This document shows positions 1 to 7,608 of a stretch of DNA of 10,202 bases, in pieces. The position numbers were made by a program, and so were the translations under genes. Position 1 is the stretch's first letter. Each line of letters starts with the position of its first letter. The stretch comes from Gammaproteobacteria bacterium (GTDB taxonomy: Bacteria; Pseudomonadota; Gammaproteobacteria; Xanthomonadales; Marinicellaceae): the NCBI GenBank assembly GCA_030426065.1, contig JAUHZH010000041.1, positions 1 to 10,202 of the forward strand, in the 5' to 3' direction. A model generated the notes under the pieces. That model saw only the letters and a list, made by a program, of their open reading frames with translations. It was not told where the DNA came from and did no database searches.

Positions 1-249
1 TGCTGGAAATGGCCACACCCTTAGCAAAAGCTGCAACGTGAGTATTGGGGCATTTGATGGCTTCCCTTCGGGCGAACTGGGAAACCGCCCTCTACTGCGT
101 TGTCATCCTTGAAAAGGAAGTGCCATTCCCTGTGGATGATGCCTTGTATAGGGTAGTTTCAAGTCCGCTGATAGCCCAGCCAAGTACAGGACACTACACC
201 AAGAGCGAAACTGACACAGGTCATATATAAAATCACGTGGCTTTCAGGT
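1..249. repeat. Intergenic stretch with nested inverted repeats, possibly a dispersed repeat element
   Basis: No supported gene lies here. Two hairpin-like units are visible. The first is TTCCC (62-66) plus TTCG (67-70), pairing with CGAA (73-76) and GGGAA (79-83) with a two-base bulge. The second has outer arms TCATCC (103-108) and GGATGA (134-139) around inner arms GGAA (116-119) and TTCC (126-129). Such stacked imperfect palindromes are typical of REP/MITE-like intergenic elements, but only one copy is in the window, so dispersal is inferred. An open frame of 61 codons at 45-230 overlaps the hairpins and has no ribosome binding site. A short frame at 3-41 ending in TGA could be the last codons of an upstream gene, but it is too short to support. 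Confidence 0.4.
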
Positions 250-267
250 AAAATAGCTGGCTATTTT
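250..267. promoter_or_regulatory. Perfect 8-bp inverted repeat upstream of nhaB, possible operator
   Basis: AAAATAGC (250-257) and GCTATTTT (260-267) are exact reverse complements separated by TG. The repeat ends 23 bases before the GTG start of nhaB and 13 bases before its Shine-Dalgarno. The left arm overlaps TAAAAT (249-254), which could serve as a -10 element, although no good -35 is visible. The two-base spacer and AT-rich arms fit a dimeric repressor site better than a terminator. The function is inferred. Confidence 0.4.
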
Positions 268-280
268 GTCAACCATCGTT

Positions 281-285
281 GGAGA
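281..285 (+). promoter_or_regulatory. Ribosome binding site that fixes the nhaB start
   Basis: GGAGA lies five bases before GTG at 291. The upstream in-frame TTG at 279 overlaps this region and has no purine-rich sequence before it. This favours the GTG as the real start. Confidence 0.7.
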
Positions 286-290
286 AACCC

Positions 291-1763
291 GTGCTTAAAA
301 CTGCTTTTGATGAATTTTTGGGCAACAGCCCGAAGTGGTTCAAATTGACCATTTTGCTATTCTTGGCTGCTTGCTACCCACTGAATGAATTGCTTGGCCC
401 CACCGTCATGGGTTGGGCGTTCATTGGCATGTTCATCATGACTTTGGCCTTGGCCCTCAAATGTTACCCATTACAATCCGGTGGTCTGTTGGCTTTGGCA
501 GTATTGGCTCTGGGATTAACCACCCCGGAAACCGTCTGGTATGAAATCAACCAAAACCTGGGCGTCATCATGTTGCTGGTGTTCATGGTCAGTTTCATCT
601 ATTTCATGCAGCCTTTATTGATTTTCCTTTTTGGAAAAATCTTGATGAAAGTGAAGAACAAAGTGGTTCTGTCACTGATGTTTTCAGTGGCCGCAGCCGT
701 CTTGTCTGCTTTCCTGGATGCACTCACGGTGATGGCCGTTTTGATCACTGTATTTGGTGCCTTGTATGGCGTCTATGAAAAAGTCCACTCCACCATGGGT
801 ACTGACAACAACAACGATGGCATCAATGACCGAACCCAAATGGGCGGTGACACCTTGGCCAAATTCCGTTCTTTCATTCGCTCTTTGGTGATGCATGGCG
901 CCGTGGGCACGGCTTTGGGTGGTGTCTGTACCCAAGTGGGTGAACCACAAAACTTGTTGATCAGTGAAAAAATGGGATGGGATTTCGTCACTTTTGCCAC
1001 TCAAATGGCTCACGTAACCATACCCGTATTTATTGCTGGCATCGCCACTTTGATTGTTTTGGAGTTGACTGGAAAATTTGGCTTCGGCGCCAAACTGGAT
1101 GATGACGTTCGAAACATCTTAGAAAGCTACTTGAAAGAACAGGACGAAAAACGAACTTCAAAGGACAATTATTCACTGGTCGTTCAAGGCATTTGTGGTG
1201 TGCTGCTGATTGTGGGTTTGTATTTACACATCATGGAAGTGGGTCTGGTCGGTTTGTCATTGTTGGTGGTCATCACGGCATTGACCGGCGTCACAGAAGA
1301 ACATCGCATCGGTCATGCTTTTGAAGAATCACTGCCTTTTGTTTCTTTGCTGTGTATCTTTTTTGTTATTGTCGGCATGATCCATGATTTGCACCTGTTC
1401 ACGCCAGTGATTGAAAAGGTTTTGGCCATGGATTTGGATTTGCAACCGCAAGCATTTTTCTTGGCCAATGGGATTTTGTCCGCGATATCTGACAACGTCT
1501 TCGTGGCAACGGTCTACATAAACGAAGTCAAAGCCGCTTTTGATGCCGGTCAAATCACCCGTGAACATTTCGAAAGTTTGGCCATCGCCATCAACACCGG
1601 CACCAACCTGCCTTCTGTGGCCACGCCCAATGGACAAGCCGCTTTCTTGTTTCTGTTGACTTCGGCATTGGCACCGGCCATTCGCCTCGGTTACATGCGC
1701 ATGGTTTATATGGCCTTGCCTTACACCGTTGTCTTGACCATCGTTGGTTTTATTTTCCAGTAA
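291..1763 (+). CDS. nhaB: Na+/H+ antiporter NhaB
   Basis: Inner-membrane antiporter that exports Na+ in exchange for protons, supporting sodium and pH homeostasis. The 490-residue product from GTG 291 is slightly shorter than the roughly 510-530 residues of enterobacterial and Vibrio NhaB, mainly at the C-terminus. It is hydrophobic almost throughout. Family signatures are clear: KCYPLQ-GGLLAL near residues 57-70, FLDALTV with Asp143 (matching the functionally studied Asp147 of E. coli NhaB), MHGAVGTALGGV at 201-212, GEPQNLLI at 217-224, SDNVFV, and a C-terminal NTGTNLPSVATPNGQ block. A hydrophilic loop after residue 165 carries D-N-N-N-D-G-I-N-D (172-180), which resembles a calcium-binding loop. 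The start is set by GGAGA at 281-285; a longer start at TTG 279 would add four residues. The gene appears monocistronic, with its own terminator. Confidence 0.96.
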   Translation: MLKTAFDEFLGNSPKWFKLTILLFLAACYPLNELLGPTVMGWAFIGMFIMTLALALKCYPLQSGGLLALAVLALGLTTPETVWYEINQNLGVIMLLVFMVSFIYFMQPLLIFLFGKILMKVKNKVVLSLMFSVAAAVLSAFLDALTVMAVLITVFGALYGVYEKVHSTMGTDNNNDGINDRTQMGGDTLAKFRSFIRSLVMHGAVGTALGGVCTQVGEPQNLLISEKMGWDFVTFATQMAHVTIPVFIAGIATLIVLELTGKFGFGAKLDDDVRNILESYLKEQDEKRTSKDNYSLVVQGICGVLLIVGLYLHIMEVGLVGLSLLVVITALTGVTEEHRIGHAFEESLPFVSLLCIFFVIVGMIHDLHLFTPVIEKVLAMDLDLQPQAFFLANGILSAISDNVFVATVYINEVKAAFDAGQITREHFESLAIAINTGTNLPSVATPNGQAAFLFLLTSALAPAIRLGYMRMVYMALPYTVVLTIVGFIFQ

Positions 1764-1784
1764 ATCATCCGGTCAATAAATTCT

Positions 1785-1816
1785 AAAGGCAGTCATTTAT
1801 TGCTGCCTTTTTTTTT
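1785..1816 (+). terminator. Intrinsic terminator of nhaB
   Basis: AAAGGCAG (1785-1792) pairs perfectly with CTGCCTTT (1803-1810) across a 10-base loop. The T-run extends from 1808 to 1816. It lies 22 bases after the nhaB stop codon and before the next gene on the same strand, which therefore needs its own promoter. Confidence 0.9.
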
Positions 1817-1852
1817 GCTATGATGATTTCATTTTCAATGTAGGGTCTTGTC

Positions 1853-4800
1853 ATGCGAATTCACATCAAAGCACTGTGCGCTCTGGCCGCATTTTCCACT
1901 GTGACTTGGTATTCTCTCGAATCTTTCAAACAAACAAAAGATCACAAACCTAAGAACGCTTATCACCTTCAAAAGGAAGTCAAGCGGTATGACCAACCAG
2001 ACAAAGCCGCTGCTTGGCTGCAGTCTATGAGAGGCACACCCAAAGGCACCAACCCTGCCACCTTGAATCTGAAGATCAAACAACAACTTGATGTGCAAGC
2101 AAAAGCCAGTAAAACCACACCCACGATCCCCCCCCTGGCATTTGAAGACATCGGCCCCGGCGTCTTCGGCGGCCGCATCCGCGCCTTTGCCATTCACCCC
2201 AGTGACCCCAATACTTTGCTTACTGCGGGCATTTCTGGCGGTGTCTGGAAATCGACTGATGACGGCCAGTCATGGCAGCCCAAGTCGGACTTTTTGTCCA
2301 ACATCGTGATTGGTTCCATGACCACCGACCCCGACCACCCTAACCGGGTTTTCATCGGCACCGGAGAAGGGTTTTTTAATTTTGATGCCGCCCAGGGCGC
2401 CGGCATTTACGTTTCTGAAGATTTTGGTGACACATGGCAAGCCTTGCCGAACACCGTCAATGATAATTTTTATTATGTCAATCGCCTGGCCCGCATCCCA
2501 CAATCCGACGTGTTGTTGGCGGCCACCCAGAGGGGCATTTTCCGCTCCACCGATTTGGGTGACACGTGGACTGAAATCAGTAACGTATCCACCACAGGAC
2601 GCGGCTTTGTCGATTTAAAAGTCAACCCCAACAACGAACAGCATGTTCTGGCCGTTCACTATGGATTTGTCAATGATTCTTTGGCTTTGGAAATCACTTC
2701 ACCAGGACAAATCAGTGGTCAATACGACGCCATCCCTGCCGGGTTTGGCCCTGACTTTGGCATCAACGGCATCAGTGGTGACATTGTTTTGGTTGATGAC
2801 AATTCAGGCACCATTGAAGATGGCTGCCAACCCATCACCAATGACGTCACTGGGAATATCGCATTGATTCAAAGGGGTTCTTGCAATTTCACAGTGAAAG
2901 TCAAAAATGCTCAAGATGCTGGCGCTGTGGCTGCCATCATTTATCAAAATGGTCCTGATGCACCTTTCACCATGGGCGGTGAAGACGACACCATAACCAT
3001 CCCTTCCGCCATGATCAGTCAATCCGCTGGACAGTTGATAGTGGATGCCAACAACACGGTATCCGGCAGTGTCAAACCCGCCATTGCTGAGCCGCTCCAA
3101 CGCTTTGTTATGGAATCCGACAATGGTGGCAGCAGCTGGGCTGTTTTAGATAATGGCTTACCAAAACTCAATGTTGGTCGCATGGAATTGGCCTTCGGGT
3201 CAGATGGTGTGGCTTATGTCGCTGTGAGCAATGCAGACAATGCCACGTTGGGATTGTGGCGTTCTCCAGGCCAAGGGCAAGCTTTCAGCAAAACCGCATC
3301 TGACACCGCTTTCATTGAGCGTCAAGGGTGGTATGATTTGGCGATTGCCGTCAATCCCTCAGATTCAGACCACGTGCTCATGGGTGCCGTTGATCAGTTT
3401 GTCAGTTTTAACGGCGGTGACACCATTGCCGCCAATTCATTTTGGTCACCCAACGCCGGCTTCATGTCCAACTACATCCACGCCGACCACCATGGCTACA
3501 TTTTCAGCCCCCACAACCCCAACCATGTTTATGTGGTCAGTGATGGGGGTGTATCCAAATCAGAGGACGGTGGTCAATCCTACTTTAATTTGAACAATGG
3601 CCTGAACATTTCACAAACCTACGGCATTGCAGTCAGCCCGGATGGTTCACGTGTCACTTCTGGCACCCAGGACAACGGATCGCAAATGTATTATGGCAAC
3701 AGCCAAGATTGGTTTGAGTGGCAAGGTGGCGATGGTGGTTACAGTGCTTGGGACCAACAACAACCACAATTTGTTTATGGCTCCTATGTTGAAGGTCAAC
3801 TGTACGGCTCCAACAACCAAGGCTTGGCGGTTCAAGCCATGGAGCTGCCAGACACCGACGGTGCCCGGTTCATTCAACCATTCATCTTGGATCCGTTGAA
3901 CGGTAACCGCTTAATGGTCGGAACAGACAATGTGTTCTTCACCAACAACGCCCGTTCTTTGGGCGCTGCCACTTGGACTGATGTCACAGGAACTTTAGAT
4001 GGCACTTCGATCACTGCTTTGGCATTCAACCCCAACAACCCTTCTCAGGCATTTGCTGCCACCGCTTTTGGTAACATATTCCGCATCGATGGCCTCGGTA
4101 CCAGCAACACCGTCACACAAATTTACAGCAACAATTCGTCATTTTCTGACATCGTCACTGATTTGGTCGTGTCTCCAGGCAACCGCTTGTTTGCCACCAA
4201 AGGCAACTACCAATCGAATCGGCTTCAATCCACCCCAGCTGACCAAAGCAGCTGGCAGAATGAATCGGCCAACCTGCCTGATATGCCGCTGTACAGCCTG
4301 GTGTTTGATCCAAGTGACCCGAATCAAATGTACTTGGGTTCTGAGCTGGGTTTGTGGGCATCCACCGCCACTGGTTGGCAACGGTATGGCTATGATGTGG
4401 CCTACACCCGCGTCATCGATTTGGTTTGGCAAGGCACCGATCATTTGTATGTCGGCACCCACGGTCGGGGTACTTTCAAAGCCAGTCGCAGTCCCTTTAC
4501 CGTGCGGTATGATCGATTCATCACCACCCAATCATCTTGTGATGACGACAACCGACTCGACGGTGGCGAATCAGGTATCCTGATGTTCACCATAGAGAAT
4601 CAAATCGGCATCAACTTGGAAGGTGTGAGCGTGTCATGGAACACACCGGCAGGAACCAGCATCCCCACTTCAAGCCAAGCCATCGGCACACTGCCCGCCC
4701 ATACCGACATCACCATCCCCATCCAAGTGACTTTGGATGGAAGCAACAGTTGCCTGTCAGACCTCAAATTTGATTTGATGCTGAGTCACAATGGTGGCTC

Positions 4801-6238
4801 ATACGGCCACAACTTCACTGTGTTCACAGGTGCCAACCAAGGATTTGACACCAAAGGCTTTGTTGCCAATGCAGAATCTGATCCTGTGATGACAGCCGAA
4901 GTCGCATTGGGTCAAAGCAATTGGCAACCAGTCAGCAGCGATGCTTTTGAAGGCAATCGCAGTTGGTTTGCCAGTAATGAAGGTGAGTACGGTGACAAAA
5001 CGTTGACCTCTCCTTGGCTGATTGCTGGATCGGGTGACAGTGAACTGGATTTTGCCCTGCGGTATGACATGGAAGGCACATCATTTCAATATTGGGATGG
5101 CGTGGTTTTGGAACTCAGAACAACTGATGGCACTTGGCAAGACATCGGTCACTTGAGTTCAGTGGCTTATGATGGCCAGCTTTATCTGAACAACCCCATA
5201 CAAGGACGTCAAGCGTGGTCTGGCACCCAATTGGCCTGGCGCCAAGCATCCGTAGATTTAGGAAATCAGTGGGCCGGACAGTCTTTCCAATTCCGCTTCA
5301 GGGTGGTTTCAGACAGCAACTCAGCAGCCACTGGTTTTTGGGTCGATGACATCAGAATAGAGAATGCCTACTTGCCGGATGCAGCCGGGTGCGATGTTTG
5401 TAACAGCACGGCAGGCGATCAAGCCAGACCCAACAAAGGCATGTGGTTCGATCCCAGCAGAAATGGTCATGGCTTCGTCATAGAATCCATTGATTTCAAA
5501 GACATTTATTACACCATGTTCTACACTTACAACGACCTAGGTGTCAACGAATGGTACAACTCCGTCACCACCTGGTCTAATGGCATGCTCAATGAACATT
5601 TTGAGCCTGGCACTTTGGATCGTCCCACTTGGGATTGGCAAGCCAACACCTTCACCTTCGATAACAACATCTCCGATGGCCGACTGATGTTTAATTTCAA
5701 CAACGATGATGCAGTCAGCCATTCGGCTTGCCAAGACGGCCACCCCAACCGTGACTTGTCACAATCCGCCCTGGTCACGTGGCGCATCGATGGCACCGAA
5801 GCGACTTGGTGTGTACAACCGATTGTCGCTGAGGCCAGCAAACCCAATCCTGATTTCGGCGGCACTTGGTGGGGCGGCCTGAGCGAATCAGGCTGGGGCT
5901 TCTCGATTGCACAAGCATTTGATTCAGTGACCAGCATCATCTATTTCTACGACGCCAGTGGTTTGCCTCGTTGGGCCATTGGGAGTGCTGCCAACCACCA
6001 ACCCGGACAACCTTTGACCATACCTCTGACCCAGGTGATTGGCTATGGCCGAACCCAAACCCCTGTGCCATTCAGCACCGTACTTTCAGGTGAACTCACC
6101 CTGCAGTTGCACAACACCATTCGTGATGAACGCATCGATGGCATCGGCACTTTAGAACTCGAATTCCTTAATAATCCGGGTGGCACTTGGAACCGAGAAA
6201 ACCTCCCCATCGGAATTTACACAGCACCCCATAGGTGA
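1853..6238 (+). CDS. Large exported Asp-box (sortilin/BNR-like) propeller protein with PA domain and duplicated C-terminal unit
   Basis: A 1461-residue protein of unknown specific function. The N-terminus (MRIHIKALCALAAF...) has basic residues followed by a hydrophobic stretch, suggesting Sec export, though the cleavage site is unclear. Asp-box motifs (S-x-D-x-G-x-[ST]-W) occur at residues 134-141, 188-195 and 232-239, with degenerate copies at 422-429 and 570-577, indicating beta-propeller folding as in sortilin/BNR proteins. A protease-associated domain interrupts the propeller at about 300-405 (IALIQRGSCNF at 336-346, then an AGAVAAIIY-type helix-strand, with Cys325 and Cys344). After about residue 890 come an Ig-like segment (~893-985) and a jelly-roll-like segment (~998-1175). 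Two related units begin at G1196 (GMWFDP) and G1337 (GTWWGG), each continuing with S/N-G-x-GF. A role in surface binding or extracellular degradation is inferred; no catalytic site was recognised. AGGG at 1842-1845 is a plausible ribosome binding site. Confidence 0.85.
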   Translation: MRIHIKALCALAAFSTVTWYSLESFKQTKDHKPKNAYHLQKEVKRYDQPDKAAAWLQSMRGTPKGTNPATLNLKIKQQLDVQAKASKTTPTIPPLAFEDIGPGVFGGRIRAFAIHPSDPNTLLTAGISGGVWKSTDDGQSWQPKSDFLSNIVIGSMTTDPDHPNRVFIGTGEGFFNFDAAQGAGIYVSEDFGDTWQALPNTVNDNFYYVNRLARIPQSDVLLAATQRGIFRSTDLGDTWTEISNVSTTGRGFVDLKVNPNNEQHVLAVHYGFVNDSLALEITSPGQISGQYDAIPAGFGPDFGINGISGDIVLVDDNSGTIEDGCQPITNDVTGNIALIQRGSCNFTVKVKNAQDAGAVAAIIYQNGPDAPFTMGGEDDTITIPSAMISQSAGQLIVDANNTVSGSVKPAIAEPLQRFVMESDNGGSSWAVLDNGLPKLNVGRMELAFGSDGVAYVAVSNADNATLGLWRSPGQGQAFSKTASDTAFIERQGWYDLAIAVNPSDSDHVLMGAVDQFVSFNGGDTIAANSFWSPNAGFMSNYIHADHHGYIFSPHNPNHVYVVSDGGVSKSEDGGQSYFNLNNGLNISQTYGIAVSPDGSRVTSGTQDNGSQMYYGNSQDWFEWQGGDGGYSAWDQQQPQFVYGSYVEGQLYGSNNQGLAVQAMELPDTDGARFIQPFILDPLNGNRLMVGTDNVFFTNNARSLGAATWTDVTGTLDGTSITALAFNPNNPSQAFAATAFGNIFRIDGLGTSNTVTQIYSNNSSFSDIVTDLVVSPGNRLFATKGNYQSNRLQSTPADQSSWQNESANLPDMPLYSLVFDPSDPNQMYLGSELGLWASTATGWQRYGYDVAYTRVIDLVWQGTDHLYVGTHGRGTFKASRSPFTVRYDRFITTQSSCDDDNRLDGGESGILMFTIENQIGINLEGVSVSWNTPAGTSIPTSSQAIGTLPAHTDITIPIQVTLDGSNSCLSDLKFDLMLSHNGGSYGHNFTVFTGANQGFDTKGFVANAESDPVMTAEVALGQSNWQPVSSDAFEGNRSWFASNEGEYGDKTLTSPWLIAGSGDSELDFALRYDMEGTSFQYWDGVVLELRTTDGTWQDIGHLSSVAYDGQLYLNNPIQGRQAWSGTQLAWRQASVDLGNQWAGQSFQFRFRVVSDSNSAATGFWVDDIRIENAYLPDAAGCDVCNSTAGDQARPNKGMWFDPSRNGHGFVIESIDFKDIYYTMFYTYNDLGVNEWYNSVTTWSNGMLNEHFEPGTLDRPTWDWQANTFTFDNNISDGRLMFNFNNDDAVSHSACQDGHPNRDLSQSALVTWRIDGTEATWCVQPIVAEASKPNPDFGGTWWGGLSESGWGFSIAQAFDSVTSIIYFYDASGLPRWAIGSAANHQPGQPLTIPLTQVIGYGRTQTPVPFSTVLSGELTLQLHNTIRDERIDGIGTLELEFLNNPGGTWNRENLPIGIYTAPHR

Positions 6239-6248
6239 CCCCAAAATA

Positions 6249-6279
6249 AAAAGCACCCGCCAATCAGGCGGGTGCTTTT
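6249..6279. terminator. Strong bidirectional terminator between convergent genes
   Basis: AAAAGCACCCGCC (6249-6261) pairs perfectly over 13 bp with GGCGGGTGCTTTT (6267-6279), with a five-base loop. It has T-tails when read in either direction. It ends the large plus-strand gene (stop at 6238) and the minus-strand three-gene operon (last stop at 6304). Confidence 0.92.
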
Positions 6280-6303
6280 CAATCAACAACCATAAATTTT
6301 AGG

Positions 6304-6930
6304 TTATGGAGCTGGATCAGAGTCCACTTCTATCCTCAACGCACACATGGTTTGTGTAGCTCCTGCTTCCTGTGACCAAAATCTGATTCCATACTTGTAA
6401 TTTCCGTTATCGATATCCAGACCACCTGTCAAGGAGTTATAGATACTGCCATAACCAGTGTCTCCAGTGGAAACCACCGAATGTTCTGTCACAAAAGCGC
6501 CTGTTGACTGATCTATGCTGTACAACAGTGCTTGTGAACTGCTTGCAGAACTGTCATTGAAAGCGTATCTCATTCCCAAAATTTGATGCCCTGTTGGGAT
6601 TTGTAACGGAATGTCATACCGTGCCAAACCAGTGGTCCCTGCTGGCATGTAAATACAGCCCGATCCAGCATATGTGGATTCGCCACCAGCATCAACTGCA
6701 GCTGCACTTGACGCTTGGTATATAACGGAATAATTACCGGTACCATAGTCTTTATTGCCATAAATTTGGGAGTCCATAACCGGAGGCTTTTTCGTTTTTT
6801 CAGTTTTTATGACATGAAACGATTGGCTGTCTTTACGCACAAGCTCATCTACATCATCAACTTGTCCCACTCCCACTGATGTCATCAATAACCCACCAGC
6901 AATATACATACTTCGAATTAATATATTCAT
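6304..6930 (-). CDS. Small exported protein, third member of a tandem paralogous family
   Basis: Unrecognised family; 208 residues from ATG at 6930. The N-terminus (MNILIRSMYIAGGLLMTSVGVG) looks like a Sec signal peptide, with cleavage possible near residue 22. After a polar, lysine-rich linker (~25-60) comes a Ser/Gly/Tyr-rich, probably all-beta domain with two cysteines: Cys92 in [ST]-Y-x3-G-C and Cys196 in C-A-L-R-I, 104 residues apart. These align with the two gene products upstream in the operon, as do QALLY, STGDTG and IRFWS. A disulfide-stabilised beta-sandwich in the periplasm, on the surface or outside the cell is inferred. The start is chosen at ATG because AGGAGA (6937-6942 as complement) lies six bases before it; the in-frame TTG at 6936 abuts that ribosome binding site. 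It is the last gene of the operon, 17 bases after its neighbour. Confidence 0.78.
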   Translation of the reverse strand: MNILIRSMYIAGGLLMTSVGVGQVDDVDELVRKDSQSFHVIKTEKTKKPPVMDSQIYGNKDYGTGNYSVIYQASSAAAVDAGGESTYAGSGCIYMPAGTTGLARYDIPLQIPTGHQILGMRYAFNDSSASSSQALLYSIDQSTGAFVTEHSVVSTGDTGYGSIYNSLTGGLDIDNGNYKYGIRFWSQEAGATQTMCALRIEVDSDPAP

Positions 6931-6936
6931 CTTCAA

Positions 6937-6942
6937 TCTCCT
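6937..6942 (-). promoter_or_regulatory. Ribosome binding site deciding the start of the third operon gene
   Basis: On the minus strand AGGAGA precedes ATG (6930) by six bases. This rules out the TTG at 6936, which directly follows it, as the start. It lies in a gap almost identical to the one between the first and second genes. Confidence 0.75.
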
Positions 6943-6947
6943 GTGAA

Positions 6948-7592
6948 TTATCGATAAAAGTTATCTACAAAAATGATGTCTGATGCCACATCTGGTGGCA
7001 CAAAACCAATTCGATATCCACAAATATCAATTTCAGTGCCATTCGAAGAAAGGCGAACAAACAAACTGTCATTGTAAGTACGGTCCAAATCCAGAAAACC
7101 ACCAATGCTATACCTACCAGGGGTTTCAGTATTTCCTGAACTGTAACTGTTGTAAATGTCCAAATCCCCTGTTGCGATATTAGTGGTATATAAAATGGCA
7201 CTGCCAGCTTGGGTGCTGTTGTTGTCTAAACCATATGCTGTGAAAGACACGATTTTGGTATCCAACGGTAAATCAACAGCTTCATCCAATGAAATGCCAC
7301 CACTGACTGATGCTCTGCACCCAGGTGATACATAGCTATAATCTCCTCCGATCGAATGCATAGGTGAGGCGGCCGAAGAATAATATCGGATGGATGTTCC
7401 ACCTACTGGTCGGTGGATGTCGATCATTGCTTTATTGGCCACTTTAACAACTTCACCTTCTGCATTGATTTGTAAACCCGCTGGCAAACTGGACTCCAGT
7501 TCAGCAATCTCTTTGTGTTTCAAATCACTTGCGAACCCTGCTGAACAAACACCAACAGAGAGCATACATACAATTTTTTTTAAATTTTTCAT
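6948..7592 (-). CDS. Small exported protein, second and most divergent member of the tandem family, with IFxDxF C-terminus
   Basis: Unrecognised; 214 residues. The signal peptide MKNLKKIVCMLSVGVCSAGFA has a likely cleavage site after Ala21 (G-F-A|S-D). The mature domain shares the spaced features of its neighbours: S-Y-x3-G-C with Cys92, S-A-I-L-Y near 131-135, S-S-G-N at 151-154 and C-G-Y-R-I with Cys191, the cysteines being 99 residues apart. It is the most divergent of the three. Unlike the others it continues past the second cysteine motif to a C-terminal extension ending ASDIIFVDNFYR, which resembles IFxDGFE-type endings I recall on exported proteins of Marinicella and xanthomonads; whether that is a sorting tag is inference. 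The ribosome binding site GGAGA lies about six bases before ATG 7592. It sits 16 bases after the first gene of the operon. Confidence 0.78.
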   Translation of the reverse strand: MKNLKKIVCMLSVGVCSAGFASDLKHKEIAELESSLPAGLQINAEGEVVKVANKAMIDIHRPVGGTSIRYYSSAASPMHSIGGDYSYVSPGCRASVSGGISLDEAVDLPLDTKIVSFTAYGLDNNSTQAGSAILYTTNIATGDLDIYNSYSSGNTETPGRYSIGGFLDLDRTYNDSLFVRLSSNGTEIDICGYRIGFVPPDVASDIIFVDNFYR

Positions 7593-7608
7593 TATAATCT
7601 CCGTTGAA

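Noticed and set aside
3..41. Short frame ending LEMATPLAKAAT-stop, possible tail of an upstream gene
   Set aside because: Thirteen codons including the stop are too few to judge coding potential or identity.
45..230. Open frame of 61 codons upstream of nhaB
   Set aside because: It has no ribosome binding site and overlaps imperfect hairpins, so it is better explained as a repeat-like intergenic element.
3647..4583. Several overlapping open frames on both strands within the large propeller gene
   Set aside because: They are alternative-frame readings of the long coding sequence, with low-complexity composition and no ribosome binding sites.
1853..6238. Sialidase (neuraminidase) function suggested by Asp boxes
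   Set aside because: Asp boxes occur in many propellers. No sialidase catalytic arginine triad or properly placed RIP motif was recognised, and the PA insertion and C-terminal units are unlike sialidases.
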